From JBJMQS01 sp045802605 (GTDB lineage Bacteria > Planctomycetota > Planctomycetia > Gemmatales > Gemmataceae): a stretch of DNA of 64,000 nucleotides. Below the pieces are notes generated by a model, which saw only the letters and a program-made list of their open reading frames with translations, had not been told where the DNA came from and made no database searches. The position numbers and the translations under genes were made by a program. Shown in pieces: positions 23,495 through 32,604 of the stretch. The stretch spans positions 62,001 through 126,000 of the forward strand of contig JBJMQS010000020.1 in the NCBI GenBank assembly GCA_045802605.1, read 5' to 3'. Position 1 is the stretch's first letter; each line of letters begins with the position of its first letter.

Positions 23495-26400
23495 TCAACC
23501 GACGTAAATGCCGCCGACGAATGTCAGATCGAAGACGAATTCCTCATTGCGCTCGCCGAACGAGTTGCCATCGAGGAATTTCAGGTGCGAGCCGCCGCCA
23601 GGGCCAGCGCCGACCACCAGAATCGCTTGACCATAATTATCGCTCACTGCCACGCGCACGCCGATGTTCACGCCCTGAAACGCATCCCATGACCGCCACA
23701 ACCCACCGCTGCGGCCATCGAAGACGTTGAGCGTCGAGAGGCCGGTTTCGCGGCCGACGACGATTTCGCCGTAGCCTTTGTGGTCTATATCGCCGACTGC
23801 CACATTAACGCCGCTGTGATCGTCGGCACCGAACGCGAAGAAACCGTAGCGCTCATGGCCCTTGAGGCTGTCGAAGACGCGGACGTGCGGGCCGCCGCCA
23901 GGGCCCGCGCCTGTGATGATCTCGGCTTTGCCGTCGCCATCGAGGTCGCCCGCGGCGACATCGACGCCGCCGTGGAAGTCCGCGGCATAGGCAAAGAACT
24001 CCCCGATGATCTTGTTGGTCGCACCGTCGAAGATTCGGACATGGGGCCCGCCGCTTGCGCCCGCGCCTACGACGATGTCGGCTCGTCCATCGCCATTGAA
24101 GTCGGCCGTGGCCACGTTAACGCCGCCCTTGAAGCTGGCGTCGAAGGCGAAGAACTCGTGGATCAGCGTGGTCTTGCCTTTCAGCAAATCAGCGCCGTTA
24201 TAGATTTTGACGTGCGGTCCGCCGGTGGCCCCGGCCGCCACGATCAGATCGCGTTGGCCGTCGCCATCGACGTCGCCGAAGGCGATGTGCACGCCGCCGC
24301 GGAAGCCGTGATCGAATGGTTCGAATGAGAGCAGGGGTTTGCCATTGGCATCAAACACGGTCACCAGCGGCCAGCCATTGTCGCCCGCGCCGACCGCCGT
24401 GAGCGGCACGTCTTTGGACGGAACAACGGCGAATACACCGGCATCAACCGTCTGCCCGCCCCTGACGGTGACGGTCAGCGAGTCCGGCCCAGACAAGTGC
24501 GCTCCGGGCGGCAAAATGGCCCGAATCGTGAAGGTTCCGTCACGATCCACATTGAAGATCGGTGTCTGATAATAGTTGTCTCCCCAATAATAGGACGCCG
24601 ATGATTGCTCCCCGACATCGAATTTGCCATTATTGTTTGCGTCCAGATAGACCACGACGCCGCGCACCGGGCCGCCTTCAGTTTGTCCATCGCCATCCCA
24701 ATCCGACAAGGCGTTGACTTTGATCGTGCCGCCAACTTTGACCGGCTCCACGAGATCGGTGAAGAGCGACGTCTCGTTGGTGGTGAGGTCGGTGGCGATG
24801 GCGGTGAACTTGGTGCCGTCCGATGAGCCGTAGCCGTCAATCTCGAAAACCGCGTTGCCACTGGCATCCGCCACCACCTCGACGGTGCCGACGGAGTAGC
24901 GGCTGTGATAAGTATCCCAGATATTGTCCGAATAAGCCTCCACGCGGAAGTGATGCCCAGCGGTGCCATGGACGGTGCCGAAGACGCGTGATGCGCCAAT
25001 CGCAATCTCGGCTCGAGTGATCGTGGGAACATCGGAACCTGGCGCAGCGGGGTCGCGAATCAACTCCGGCGATTTGCCGTTGAACGAATTGTTTTCCAAG
25101 CTGGTGCCGGTGCCGCCATTGATGCGGATCTCGACTCCGTGGTTGTCATAGAAGTCATTGCCCTGCGATTGCGGATAACGCGTGGGTATCCCACCGCCGG
25201 GCGGCGGAGACACGATGTTCGCGGGATAATAGTAGACCGGATAATCGATGAAGATCGGGTCCGTGCCGATCTGCGTGTTCGCGGACCCCGCCTCGACGCG
25301 GACGCCGTCGCCGTCGTTTTCCGTGATGTAATTGAGCACGAGCGTGCTGTTTTGCGCGCCGGCCACCGTGATGCCATTGCCTTTGTTGTTGGAAATGGTG
25401 TTGCCGTTGACCGTCGTGTCGGTCGCTCCGGCGCCCAGAAACACACCGTCCAAGCCGTTGGCCAGCGAGAAGGTGCTGTCACCCACGTAGTCGTAACCCA
25501 CCCCGCCGATGGTATTGCCCGCGATCAAACTCTTTGAGACGGCGCTTGCGCCATCGACGAAGACGCCATGCCCGCCATTGCCGCCGATGTGATTGGCTTG
25601 GTTGCCGTAATAGCCGTAGTAGTAGCCCGGAAAAACACTATGTGCGGTGGTGTTGAAGCTGCTCGCGTCGGGCGTCACGGAACGGACACCGCCATAGGGA
25701 TAGAACCGCGGTTGAATCTCGCCAACGCGAGTGCCCGTCGCACCATCGAGGATTGCGACGCCGTCGTTGGCGTTCCCCAGCGCGTGATTGTTGTCGAAAC
25801 TAAGGCCAATGGAGTTGCCGATCACGATGTTGTCAGCACCGCCGATAATGCGCACGCCATCACGGCCATTGCCGGAGATAATGTTACTGTCGCTGATGAA
25901 CGAGCCATAGCCGACCCAAGCGGGACTGGTGGTGAAGGCGATCGCGACAGGATCGGTTAGCGGATATTCGATGTACGATCCAAACCCACCGATGGTGTTG
26001 TGTTGCGAGTTCTCAATGGTGACACCGTCGAGGCGGTTGGGCTTGGCGGCGTTCCCAGTCGTGTCGGTGCCGATGAAGTTGCCGGTGATGCTGTGCTCGC
26101 CGCCGCCGACAATGTGAATGCCTGAGCCATCGAAGCCATTGATGACGAGATGATCGAGGTGGCTGCCGGTGTGATTGCGAAGTACGAAGCCATCGACGTT
26201 CGCACCCGCCTTGGAACCGTCGATCTCAATGCGCTGCTCATCCGGTGAATCCGCCTGACGACCTTCGATGTCCAAAGTATCGGTGATGTCGGGCAGGGCA
26301 CTCTGGAGATGAATTGTGCCCGTGCCGCCGGGCAAGACGAAGCGGATTTCATCCGCGCCCGGATTGGCGTTGGCGTCGATGATGGCTTGCCGCAGCGAGC

Positions 26401-26503
26401 CGGCTCCCGCATCGCCTGTGTTCTTGACCGTGAAGATGGCGGGCACATCGCGGGCTTCGAGGCGCAACAGTTGCGGAGCAAACCGATGGGTTGAACGGCG
26501 CAT
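23495..26503 (-). CDS. Large exported beta-helix / FG-GAP repeat protein
   Basis: A 1002-residue surface protein. A basic N-terminus and LLRLEARDVPA (LExRxxPA motif) lead into FTVKNTGDAGAGSLRQAI, a parallel beta-helix with N-x-I-x-G-N repeats (about residues 25-470), partly interrupted by Tyr-rich loops. A SdrD-like B domain follows (VVVYLDANNNGKFDVGEQS). The last third has six or more FG-GAP/VCBS blades of the form FGDVDGDGQRDLIVAAG and GPHVRIFDG, which usually make a calcium-binding beta-propeller. The product is probably exported to the cell surface; ligand unknown. No signal peptide of standard form is seen, as in the other LExRxxPA proteins here. Confidence 0.85.
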   Translation of the reverse strand: MRRSTHRFAPQLLRLEARDVPAIFTVKNTGDAGAGSLRQAIIDANANPGADEIRFVLPGGTGTIHLQSALPDITDTLDIEGRQADSPDEQRIEIDGSKAGANVDGFVLRNHTGSHLDHLVINGFDGSGIHIVGGGEHSITGNFIGTDTTGNAAKPNRLDGVTIENSQHNTIGGFGSYIEYPLTDPVAIAFTTSPAWVGYGSFISDSNIISGNGRDGVRIIGGADNIVIGNSIGLSFDNNHALGNANDGVAILDGATGTRVGEIQPRFYPYGGVRSVTPDASSFNTTAHSVFPGYYYGYYGNQANHIGGNGGHGVFVDGASAVSKSLIAGNTIGGVGYDYVGDSTFSLANGLDGVFLGAGATDTTVNGNTISNNKGNGITVAGAQNSTLVLNYITENDGDGVRVEAGSANTQIGTDPIFIDYPVYYYPANIVSPPPGGGIPTRYPQSQGNDFYDNHGVEIRINGGTGTSLENNSFNGKSPELIRDPAAPGSDVPTITRAEIAIGASRVFGTVHGTAGHHFRVEAYSDNIWDTYHSRYSVGTVEVVADASGNAVFEIDGYGSSDGTKFTAIATDLTTNETSLFTDLVEPVKVGGTIKVNALSDWDGDGQTEGGPVRGVVVYLDANNNGKFDVGEQSSASYYWGDNYYQTPIFNVDRDGTFTIRAILPPGAHLSGPDSLTVTVRGGQTVDAGVFAVVPSKDVPLTAVGAGDNGWPLVTVFDANGKPLLSFEPFDHGFRGGVHIAFGDVDGDGQRDLIVAAGATGGPHVKIYNGADLLKGKTTLIHEFFAFDASFKGGVNVATADFNGDGRADIVVGAGASGGPHVRIFDGATNKIIGEFFAYAADFHGGVDVAAGDLDGDGKAEIITGAGPGGGPHVRVFDSLKGHERYGFFAFGADDHSGVNVAVGDIDHKGYGEIVVGRETGLSTLNVFDGRSGGLWRSWDAFQGVNIGVRVAVSDNYGQAILVVGAGPGGGSHLKFLDGNSFGERNEEFVFDLTFVGGIYVG

Positions 26504-26757
26504 CAGACAATCTCCAGAAATGAATGCATGGGCGGATAGAAATTGAGATTAATCGAGCCGTCGGCGTGTGGTCGCCGATTGGTGAGTCCCGGAGGAATCC
26601 TACCCCCGTTATTGAACCCGGGCAATAACAAAAAGGCTTTAATTACTTGAGGTTACAATCTTAACAGCTCTGCCGTTCGGTTAGCACGAGGGCTATGCGA
26701 AATTCCGGGACATCACAAAATACCGTCAATGATCCACCAACTTAGCCCCAGGTAAAC

Positions 26758-27024
26758 ATGTTTTGTTTGCTCACGATGCTCGCTCTCGCGGCCGGGGAAC
26801 CAAGCGAAAAACCATTGCCTGCGGTCAAAGAGCCGGACTGGAATGCGTGGAAGGACGTCAATCTCTCAAAGAAGGAACAGGCTGCGGAAGCCTGGAAGAT
26901 TCTTTGTCAATTTCGCCCAAACCGCAAATACAAGGATGAGTCCGAAGAAAAACAGGCACATGAGAGACCAAGCGTACAAATTTCTCGACGCTTCACCAGA
27001 AGCGGCCTGCGCCGCCGGCGCTGA
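26758..27024 (+). pseudogene. N-terminal fragment of a frameshifted HEAT-like repeat gene
   Basis: ATG 26758 opens with a signal-peptide-like MFCLLTMLALAAGEPSEKP and continues through a Lys/Trp-rich linker (DWNAWKDVNLSKKEQ) to the A5 run at 26948-26952. After it this frame becomes an Arg-rich shadow ending at 27024. Removing one A joins it smoothly to the next frame (S-E-E-N-R-H-M-R-D-Q-A-Y-K). It therefore looks like the true start of the gene at 26960-27943. The 254 bp upstream (26504-26757) show no gene. Confidence 0.65.
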
Positions 27025-27943
27025 ATTAGTGCGAACATCGAAAGATGATTGGGAGCGTTTGATGATTGCAACTTCCGTCAATATGCTCGGAGGCCAAAAA
27101 GGACGATCGATATTGACCTGGGCAATGGCCTCATCCACATCGTTGGAAGAGGCATTTGACGGTTGTTTTCAAGTCAGTTGTGACCTAGCGTCCCAACGCA
27201 AACCAGAATATCTCCCGGCCATTTTTTTAATGCTTCGAACACACGACCAAGCGGTGTATCTGCCGCTCCATGACTGGTACATTCGAACGCACGAATCCCT
27301 CTTTTTTGTCTTCGGCCGTTATGGGGGTGACGTGATCCCATATTTGCGCCCAATGTTGCGACATTCGGACCCTTATGTGCGACGCAATACGGCAATCATA
27401 CTGGGATATTTCATGAAGGAGTCAAAACCGACCTTTATCAAGATGCTCGCAGCGAGTGACATCGGTTCGGGCGGCGCAGCATTCGCGCTTGGTCAGCTCG
27501 ATGCTAAAGATGCAATTCAACCAATTGCAGAACTGCTCAAGAGCAGTTCTGCAAGGACACGGTTCTGGGCAGCTTATTCCTTGTACGAAATTGGATCTAA
27601 AGACGCCATTCCTGCACTCACCGCCGCCAAGGCCATTGAAAAGGACAAGGATACTCTCCAGGAGATTGACGCCGCAATTGAAAATTGCGCTGGCGCAAAG
27701 ACCACTAGCGAGGGTGTACCCAAGTTGAACAAGGAACAGTTGCAAGCCGCGTTGCTTAAAGTCAATAACGAGAATGGTTACAAAGGTGATTTCGCGGCAA
27801 TCGCAGCATCGGCCGGTCGAGACGAGCTCGATCGTCTAGAGGAAATACGGCAAAAGACTCTTGAGTTCCGGTCGAAGAAGGGCGTGCAGCTGTTTGAAAA
27901 TTGGACTGAGGTCATCACGGCCGTCCGGCGACGGGTTGATTAA
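26960..27943 (+). CDS. HEAT/PBS-lyase-like repeat protein (main part)
   Basis: This contains helical repeats with the look of PBS-lyase/HEAT units: YGGDVIPYLRPMLRHSDPYV, RRNTAIILGYF and AKDAIQPIAELLKSSSARTR, followed by AAYSLYEIGSKDAIPALTAA. These are protein-binding scaffolds. Together with the upstream fragment the intact gene would be 26758-27943 (about 394 residues) with a signal peptide, hence secreted or periplasmic. Read alone from ATG 26960, or from an earlier in-frame start at 26843, it would be cytoplasmic. The apparent break is one extra A in a homopolymer. The function is unknown. Confidence 0.65.
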   Translation: MRDQAYKFLDASPEAACAAGAELVRTSKDDWERLMIATSVNMLGGQKGRSILTWAMASSTSLEEAFDGCFQVSCDLASQRKPEYLPAIFLMLRTHDQAVYLPLHDWYIRTHESLFFVFGRYGGDVIPYLRPMLRHSDPYVRRNTAIILGYFMKESKPTFIKMLAASDIGSGGAAFALGQLDAKDAIQPIAELLKSSSARTRFWAAYSLYEIGSKDAIPALTAAKAIEKDKDTLQEIDAAIENCAGAKTTSEGVPKLNKEQLQAALLKVNNENGYKGDFAAIAASAGRDELDRLEEIRQKTLEFRSKKGVQLFENWTEVITAVRRRVD

Positions 27944-28062
27944 TTGCCGGATGGCCCATCGTCATGCCGGCTACTGTAGGACTAGTTGCGCGGCTTGATC
28001 CTCGTCGCTATGCTAGACATTAGTTTCATGTCGCAGGCACACCATTTGCCCCACAACCCCTC

Positions 28063-28974
28063 ATGCCACTCGCCGAACCAATCTGCACTCAAGTCGAACG
28101 ATTCGTTCGCGAAACGCAATTCGCAAAAACTGGCGCGGTCATCACCGATCTGGATGGCACCGCGGTGTTGGAAGATCAGGGCCGCTGCTTCGTGCCGCCA
28201 CCGGTTGAGTTTGGGCTGAAGCGCCTTTACGACATCGGCCGGCCGGTGATCATCGACACGTTGCGGTTTCCGCTCTCGGTGATCAAAACTTTTGGCCGCG
28301 AGTGGCACCGCATCTCGGCTGCGCCGATTCCCTGCGTCACGCTCAATGGCAGCCTGCTGGGTTACGTCACGGAAGGCGAAGACAAGCAACTTGTGTTTGA
28401 AGAATTATCTGCGACGCCTTTGGCCCAGTCGGAGCTACGCGAGATTCTGATCGGCGTCACCGGGCTGTTGGAAAAGCGGGTGCCGAATCTCACGATCTTT
28501 TACTATCCGCGCGATTGGAAACTCGGCGAGATCATTTGGACGCCGGAGCCGAGCCGCGTGAGTCAGGTCGGCAACAAGTACGGTAGCGCGACCGAGGTAT
28601 TCACGGGCGACGTTGGCGTTTTGGAATCTCGACTGATGGCTCAGGATATCTGCATGGTGTTCATGTTGCTCGATGCGCCGCAGGATCAGTTGATGGCGTA
28701 TCAGCACACCAAGCGCAGCAATTTCTTCACGCATAAGGGAATTGACAAAGCGTCCGGCGCGAAGACGTTTGCCAAGCAACTGAACGTTGAACTACCGCAC
28801 TCGGTGGGTGCGGGCGATGCCGAGACCGATCGATTCCTGACCGAGGTGGGGCTGGCCGTGCATGTTGGGCCGATTGATCTCGAATACAAGGGACTCCGTG
28901 ATACCGTCCGGTTGCGCGATTCCAATGAACTCGGTGATCTGCTGTTTCACCTCGCCGACCGTATCCCGTCATGA
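28063..28974 (+). CDS. HAD-superfamily hydrolase (class IIB, Cof-like)
   Basis: A 303-residue phosphatase-like HAD protein. Motif I is DLDGTAV (about 29-35), and motif IV is seen late as GAGDAETDRFLTEVGLAV. The region between is long enough for a class II cap, as in Cof, trehalose-phosphate and sucrose-phosphate phosphatases, which makes a sugar phosphate a plausible substrate; this is an inference. ATG 28063 follows no strong ribosome site. Its stop overlaps the next gene by four bases (ATGA), so the hydrolase and the kinase-like protein are translationally coupled and probably act on the same metabolite. Confidence 0.85.
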   Translation: MPLAEPICTQVERFVRETQFAKTGAVITDLDGTAVLEDQGRCFVPPPVEFGLKRLYDIGRPVIIDTLRFPLSVIKTFGREWHRISAAPIPCVTLNGSLLGYVTEGEDKQLVFEELSATPLAQSELREILIGVTGLLEKRVPNLTIFYYPRDWKLGEIIWTPEPSRVSQVGNKYGSATEVFTGDVGVLESRLMAQDICMVFMLLDAPQDQLMAYQHTKRSNFFTHKGIDKASGAKTFAKQLNVELPHSVGAGDAETDRFLTEVGLAVHVGPIDLEYKGLRDTVRLRDSNELGDLLFHLADRIPS

Positions 28975-29900
28975 GTGAAGCGAGCGAATTCAAGCGATTC
29001 CAGCCGATGGTGCGGGCCATCATCCGGCATCACTTTGGGACATCTCCCAAAAAGATCGCAGCGATCGGCGGCGGGTTGACCAACGCTGTCTTTCGCGTCG
29101 AACATCCCGAGGGGCCGTTCATCATTCGTCTGTCAGACGAACCGACCAAGATTAACGCCTTCATCAAGGAGCAATGGGCCACCGAACACGCCCGCAAAGT
29201 GGGCGTGCCAACGCACGAGATCCTGGAGGTCGGCAACGAGGTGGTCGGCATCCCCTATATGGTCGTGCGCGAATCGCTCGGCACCGAAGCGACCCATCAC
29301 CCCGACCGGCTCAAGACCCTGCACGAGATGGGCAAAGTGCTCGCGAAGATTCACACCATCCGCACCCACGGCTTCGGCGAGACATTTGATTGGTCGAATA
29401 ACTCGCTGTCACTCAATGAAACGTGGCGCGACTTCCTGCGGAATGAAATCAAGGTGGCCGAGCGGTTGGAAACATTGAAGCGGCATCGCATGCTCGCGCC
29501 GCGACAAATCGCCTCAATTCGCCGCACGTTGAAAGAGACCGAAAGCTGGGACAAACCGCCCGCGCTCAATCACGGCGACATGCGGCTCAAAAACGTGCTG
29601 GCCGATGCGGATGGCAAGATCATTACCATCCTCGATTGGGAGAATTGCCTCTCGGCCGTCGCACCCTATTGGGATCTGTCTGTCGCGTTGCACGATCTCT
29701 CAATCGATGCCAAGGAAGAATTACTCGCTGGCTACGGCATGACCGGCCGGCAGTACCGCCACATCGCCGCGGAAGTAAAAGCGATTAACGTGATCAACTA
29801 CGCACCGCACATCGAACTGATGGCGAAAGCCAAAGACAAGGCTGGCATCGAACGCTTGCGAATGCGGTTGAGCGGGGCGATGGATTTGTATTCGGTGTGA
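28971..29900 (+). CDS. Aminoglycoside phosphotransferase-like kinase
   Basis: A 309-residue small-molecule kinase of the APH/choline kinase fold. The nucleotide-binding N-lobe is seen as IAAIGGGLTNAVFRVE with a downstream beta strand FIIRLSD. The catalytic loop is LNHGDMRLKNVL (HGDxxxxN), and the metal-binding motif is ILDWEN. Despite the family name, chromosomal members usually phosphorylate sugars, choline or other metabolites rather than antibiotics. It is encoded directly after the class IIB HAD phosphatase with a four-base overlap, which suggests a phosphorylation/dephosphorylation pair. A hairpin repeat begins five bases after the stop. Confidence 0.88.
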   Translation: MSEASEFKRFQPMVRAIIRHHFGTSPKKIAAIGGGLTNAVFRVEHPEGPFIIRLSDEPTKINAFIKEQWATEHARKVGVPTHEILEVGNEVVGIPYMVVRESLGTEATHHPDRLKTLHEMGKVLAKIHTIRTHGFGETFDWSNNSLSLNETWRDFLRNEIKVAERLETLKRHRMLAPRQIASIRRTLKETESWDKPPALNHGDMRLKNVLADADGKIITILDWENCLSAVAPYWDLSVALHDLSIDAKEELLAGYGMTGRQYRHIAAEVKAINVINYAPHIELMAKAKDKAGIERLRMRLSGAMDLYSV

Positions 29901-29904
29901 TGGG

Positions 29905-29990
29905 CGCCTGGCGAGCGGGGTTGCGAAAGCGCCCCGAGTCCTTTGAGCTTCAAACCCTCGGGGCGCTTACGCAATCCCGCTCGCCAGGCG
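29905..29990. repeat. Inverted repeat after the APH-like gene
   Basis: The left arm CGCCTGGCGAGCGGGGTTGC (29905-29938 in full) and the right arm 29957-29990 are near-perfect reverse complements around an 18-bp loop. It may act as a transcription-end hairpin; there is no T tract. Confidence 0.85.
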
Positions 29991-30028
29991 GATCGGTTAT
30001 GCTGACACTGGCCATAGGAGGTCACGTC

Positions 30029-30240
30029 ATGTTGTCCTTCATTACTGTATTCCTCGTCGCGGTCGCGCCGGCCCAAACCGATTCCATCCAACCATCGGCG
30101 ATATTGCAGCAACTTCGCTCCACCGACAGCAATGAGGCACGGGACGCTCTCGACAAACTCGCGCGCATTTCGCCAACCACATTGACGACCCAACAACGTC
30201 GTGACCTCGTCGCGGCGGCCACAGGCTGCTTCGTGAGCGC
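30029..30240 (+). pseudogene. N-terminal fragment of a frameshifted trypsin-like protease gene
   Basis: ATG 30029 follows a perfect TAGGAGGT and encodes a signal peptide (MLSFITVFLVAVAPAQT), then a helical region (ILQQLRSTDSNEARDALDKL). Just after GCGGCGGCC (ending 30220) the frame loses sense, while the adjacent frame continues as HRLLRERVRPTDDGRF. One extra C there (GGCCC) would restore DLVAAAHRLLRERV. This is the likely true start of the protease read from 30241. The nominal frame stays open to 30628, but that part is a shadow. Confidence 0.7.
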
Positions 30241-31140
30241 GTGCGGCCCACGGATGACGGCCGATTCACGGTCTGGGGTTCGGCCCGCGACGGTGGCAAC
30301 AACACGCTGCAGCGCGACCTTCGCGACTACGCCGACGATGCCGAGCGCGTTCGTCTCATTGCGAAAAATCTTGGGGATGCCGAAGTCGCCCGACAAACGG
30401 CCATGCAAAATCGGGAGCTGCTCGATCAGTACCACCGCTACATCACCGCCCGTTGGTCCATCTCGTCGAACACAGAACGACTATTCGCCGAGGCCGACAG
30501 TCGGCTCAGTACCATTGCCAACCCGTATCTCGAAAAGGTTGACGCGGCCATCAGCGACGCGGCGTTGCGGCAAGTCATTCGCCGGATCCAGCCGGCCTGC
30601 GTTCGGATCAATCGCGCCAGCGGCGTGAACATTGCCGCCGATGGCTTGGTGCTCACCAATGCGCACGTGGCTTGGAGAAAAGGCCAGACGATGACCGCTG
30701 AATTTCCCGATGGCCGCACGTTCGAGGCGAAATGCATCGCGATCGACGCCAAGTTCGATCTGGCTCTCTGCCGTTTGGAGAAGGGCGACCATCTACCCGT
30801 GGCGAAAGTCGCGGCGCATGCGCCGGCTGCCGGTGACCGCGTGGTCTGCATCGGCCAGCCGGGAAACTACACGCCCAGTGGCGAACGAACGAATTATCAG
30901 CCATTTCATGTTTCGGTGGGCAAGATCCGCGGCCTGCGCGGCGAACCGCTGGAGGAACAGTCGCCTCTGGGCGGCACCAAGCACGACGCTTGGACTTACT
31001 GGGGCCACTCCGGAAGCCCGCTGTTCAACGAGTCCGGCGAGGTCGTGGCACTGCACAATAGTTGGGATTCCGCCACGGCCATGCGGCACGCGGTGACCCA
31101 CGCGGCGATCGTGGAGTTTCTGAAACAGAATCAGCCTTAG
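30241..31140 (+). CDS. Trypsin-like serine protease (main part)
   Basis: A chymotrypsin-fold protease domain with His in LTNAHVAW, Asp in DAKFDLALCRLE, and the Ser loop GHSGSPLFNESGEV. A helical N-terminal region (about the first 100 residues) precedes the protease. The GHSGSP oxyanion loop is a common planctomycete variant. Restored to ATG 30029 it would carry a signal peptide and be about 370 residues, hence secreted or periplasmic. The stop codon overlaps the convergent DUF6328 gene by four bases. No PDZ domain is present, unlike the protease at 17741. GTG 30241 is unlikely to be the native start. Confidence 0.8.
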   Translation: MRPTDDGRFTVWGSARDGGNNTLQRDLRDYADDAERVRLIAKNLGDAEVARQTAMQNRELLDQYHRYITARWSISSNTERLFAEADSRLSTIANPYLEKVDAAISDAALRQVIRRIQPACVRINRASGVNIAADGLVLTNAHVAWRKGQTMTAEFPDGRTFEAKCIAIDAKFDLALCRLEKGDHLPVAKVAAHAPAAGDRVVCIGQPGNYTPSGERTNYQPFHVSVGKIRGLRGEPLEEQSPLGGTKHDAWTYWGHSGSPLFNESGEVVALHNSWDSATAMRHAVTHAAIVEFLKQNQP

Positions 31141-31688
31141 TGTCCGCGGGCGTGGTGGTAATCGCAGCCAATCAAGAATAGCCGTTGCAACGCAGTCACG
31201 CGCGGTAGTGCGAGCCACAAGACGGCGAACACACCGGCTATGATCGCAGCCAGCGTCACGCCGATGCCCTGCCCCAACACCATTCGGGCAATCAAGGCGA
31301 AATCAATGCAGATGCCCAAAGCCAGCGGCACCATGCTCCAGAGCAGTAGCCGCGTGGAGAGGCTTAAAAATGCCGCCGTCACTTCACGCGGTGAGGTCTG
31401 ACGGTGAAACACGGCCGGGGTCATGATGAGCGCGACCGCCACGGCGACGAAGGCAATCGCCACGACATGCAGTTGTTGCTCAGCCGGCGCGAGTTTTTCG
31501 TCGAAAGAGGAATTGAACACGGCCACGAGCTGGAAGCCGAAGAGAGCTTGAATGCCGGGCAGGATCATCCGGCACTCTTCGAGCATATGTTGCACCGCCT
31601 TGTTCAGCGGCAATTCTTCCGTTTCGCCTTGAGGCACATCTTTCGCCTGACCATTGCTCGCGTGTCGGGCTTGGGTTTGTACCGCCAT
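31137..31688 (-). CDS. DUF6328-like membrane protein
   Basis: A 183-residue integral membrane protein with four hydrophobic helices (LHVVAIAFVAVAVALIM, LLLWSMVPLALGICIDFALI, VTLAAIIAGVFAVLWLAL and a weaker one near FGFQLVAVF). The cytoplasmic N-terminus includes ELPLNKAVQHMLEECRMILPGIQALFGFQ, which fits the DUF6328 pattern. The role is unknown. AAGGAGG a few bases upstream sets the start at ATG 31688 (MAVQTQ) rather than the earlier in-frame codon at 31715. It converges with the protease gene, the stops overlapping by four bases. Confidence 0.8.
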   Translation of the reverse strand: MAVQTQARHASNGQAKDVPQGETEELPLNKAVQHMLEECRMILPGIQALFGFQLVAVFNSSFDEKLAPAEQQLHVVAIAFVAVAVALIMTPAVFHRQTSPREVTAAFLSLSTRLLLWSMVPLALGICIDFALIARMVLGQGIGVTLAAIIAGVFAVLWLALPRVTALQRLFLIGCDYHHARGH

Positions 31689-31804
31689 CGATCGCCTCCT
31701 TGCGAATACCCTCATACAAGAATGGTGCCAAAGGCCAACTTCGAGCCGGAGGCGAAACGTGGCGGGGCCGATACAATCGCACGCCCTTCGCTATATCAGC
31801 GGAT

Positions 31805-32131
31805 ATGCCTCAGAAAATCACGCCGCGAGAATTGGCCGACCGGATTGCGTCAAAACTGCCGGTGTTCTTGCTTGACGTCCGGCAACCTGAGGAGCATGCG
31901 ATTGCCCGCATCGAGCCCTCGCAATTGATCCCGCTCGGCGAGTTGGTCCGGCACCTTGAAGAAATTCAACCGCCGCCAAACGCGGCTGTGGTGGTTTATT
32001 GCCACCACGGCGTCCGCAGCCTAAGCGCGGCCGCCATCCTGGAGCGGGCCGGGCTTCGCGACGTTTTTTCGCTTTCAGGTGGCATCGACGCCTGGTCGAT
32101 GGAGATCAATCCGACGGTGCCGCGGTATTAG
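31805..32131 (+). CDS. Rhodanese-like domain protein
   Basis: A single-domain rhodanese of 108 residues. The core is LPVFLLDVRQPEEHAIARI, then the active-site loop YCHHGVRSLSAA with catalytic Cys, and SGGIDAWS near the end. It probably carries a persulfide on that Cys for sulfur transfer or acts in redox sensing; the acceptor is unknown. ATG 31805 is chosen because it begins MPQKITPRELA, the usual N-terminus. Upstream in-frame sequence is an artefact of the divergent gene's promoter region. Confidence 0.9.
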   Translation: MPQKITPRELADRIASKLPVFLLDVRQPEEHAIARIEPSQLIPLGELVRHLEEIQPPPNAAVVVYCHHGVRSLSAAAILERAGLRDVFSLSGGIDAWSMEINPTVPRY

Positions 32132-32237
32132 GGGTTACTTCGTGCGCGGCTCCTTCCAAGCCCGGAAAAATTTCGGAACTCGCTCAACTCCCCGGGGTTT
32201 CCAAATTTAGCAACACGATTTGCCGGGAGTACCGCCG

Positions 32238-32546
32238 ATGAAACATCTCATGGCCTTGGCTGTGGCTATCGCAATCTTCACCGCCGGGAACGCCTCCGCC
32301 GGCAAAGGCGAGGGCAAAACCGGGCCTGGCAAGGCGGCCCGCGAGGCCCTCTTCGACAAACTCGACGCCAATGGCGACGGCTTCCTCACGCTCGACGAGT
32401 TAATGAAGATCGATGCCAAGGTGAAGCCGAAGAAGCTCGAAGCAATGTTCAAACGGCTCGATAAGGATGAAGACGGAAAGTTGTCGAAGGCCGAGTTCAC
32501 CGCCCACCCGGCGAAGGACGAAGCCAAGAAGAAATTGAATAAGTAG
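32238..32546 (+). CDS. Secreted EF-hand protein
   Basis: A 102-residue protein with a signal peptide (MKHLMALAVAIAIFTAGNASA) and two EF-hand loops, DANGDGFLTLDE and DKDEDGKLSKAE. The tail is rich in Lys and Ala. It probably binds calcium outside the cytoplasm; such small EF-hand proteins are abundant in planctomycetes. ATG 32238 is preferred over the upstream ATG 32220 because it starts the signal peptide. A strong intrinsic terminator follows the stop codon. Confidence 0.85.
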   Translation: MKHLMALAVAIAIFTAGNASAGKGEGKTGPGKAAREALFDKLDANGDGFLTLDELMKIDAKVKPKKLEAMFKRLDKDEDGKLSKAEFTAHPAKDEAKKKLNK

Positions 32547-32567
32547 TTCGTTGCCCCTGACTCGCAC

Positions 32568-32604
32568 GACCCGCCGCGACATTTCGTCGCGGCGGGTCTT
32601 TTTA
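32568..32604 (+). terminator. Rho-independent terminator after the EF-hand gene
   Basis: A 13-bp perfect GC stem (GACCCGCCGCGAC / GTCGCGGCGGGTC), a 5-base loop ATTTC and a following TTTTTATTTT tract. It is a textbook intrinsic terminator for the plus strand and overlaps the stop codon of the convergent minus-strand gene. Confidence 0.93.
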
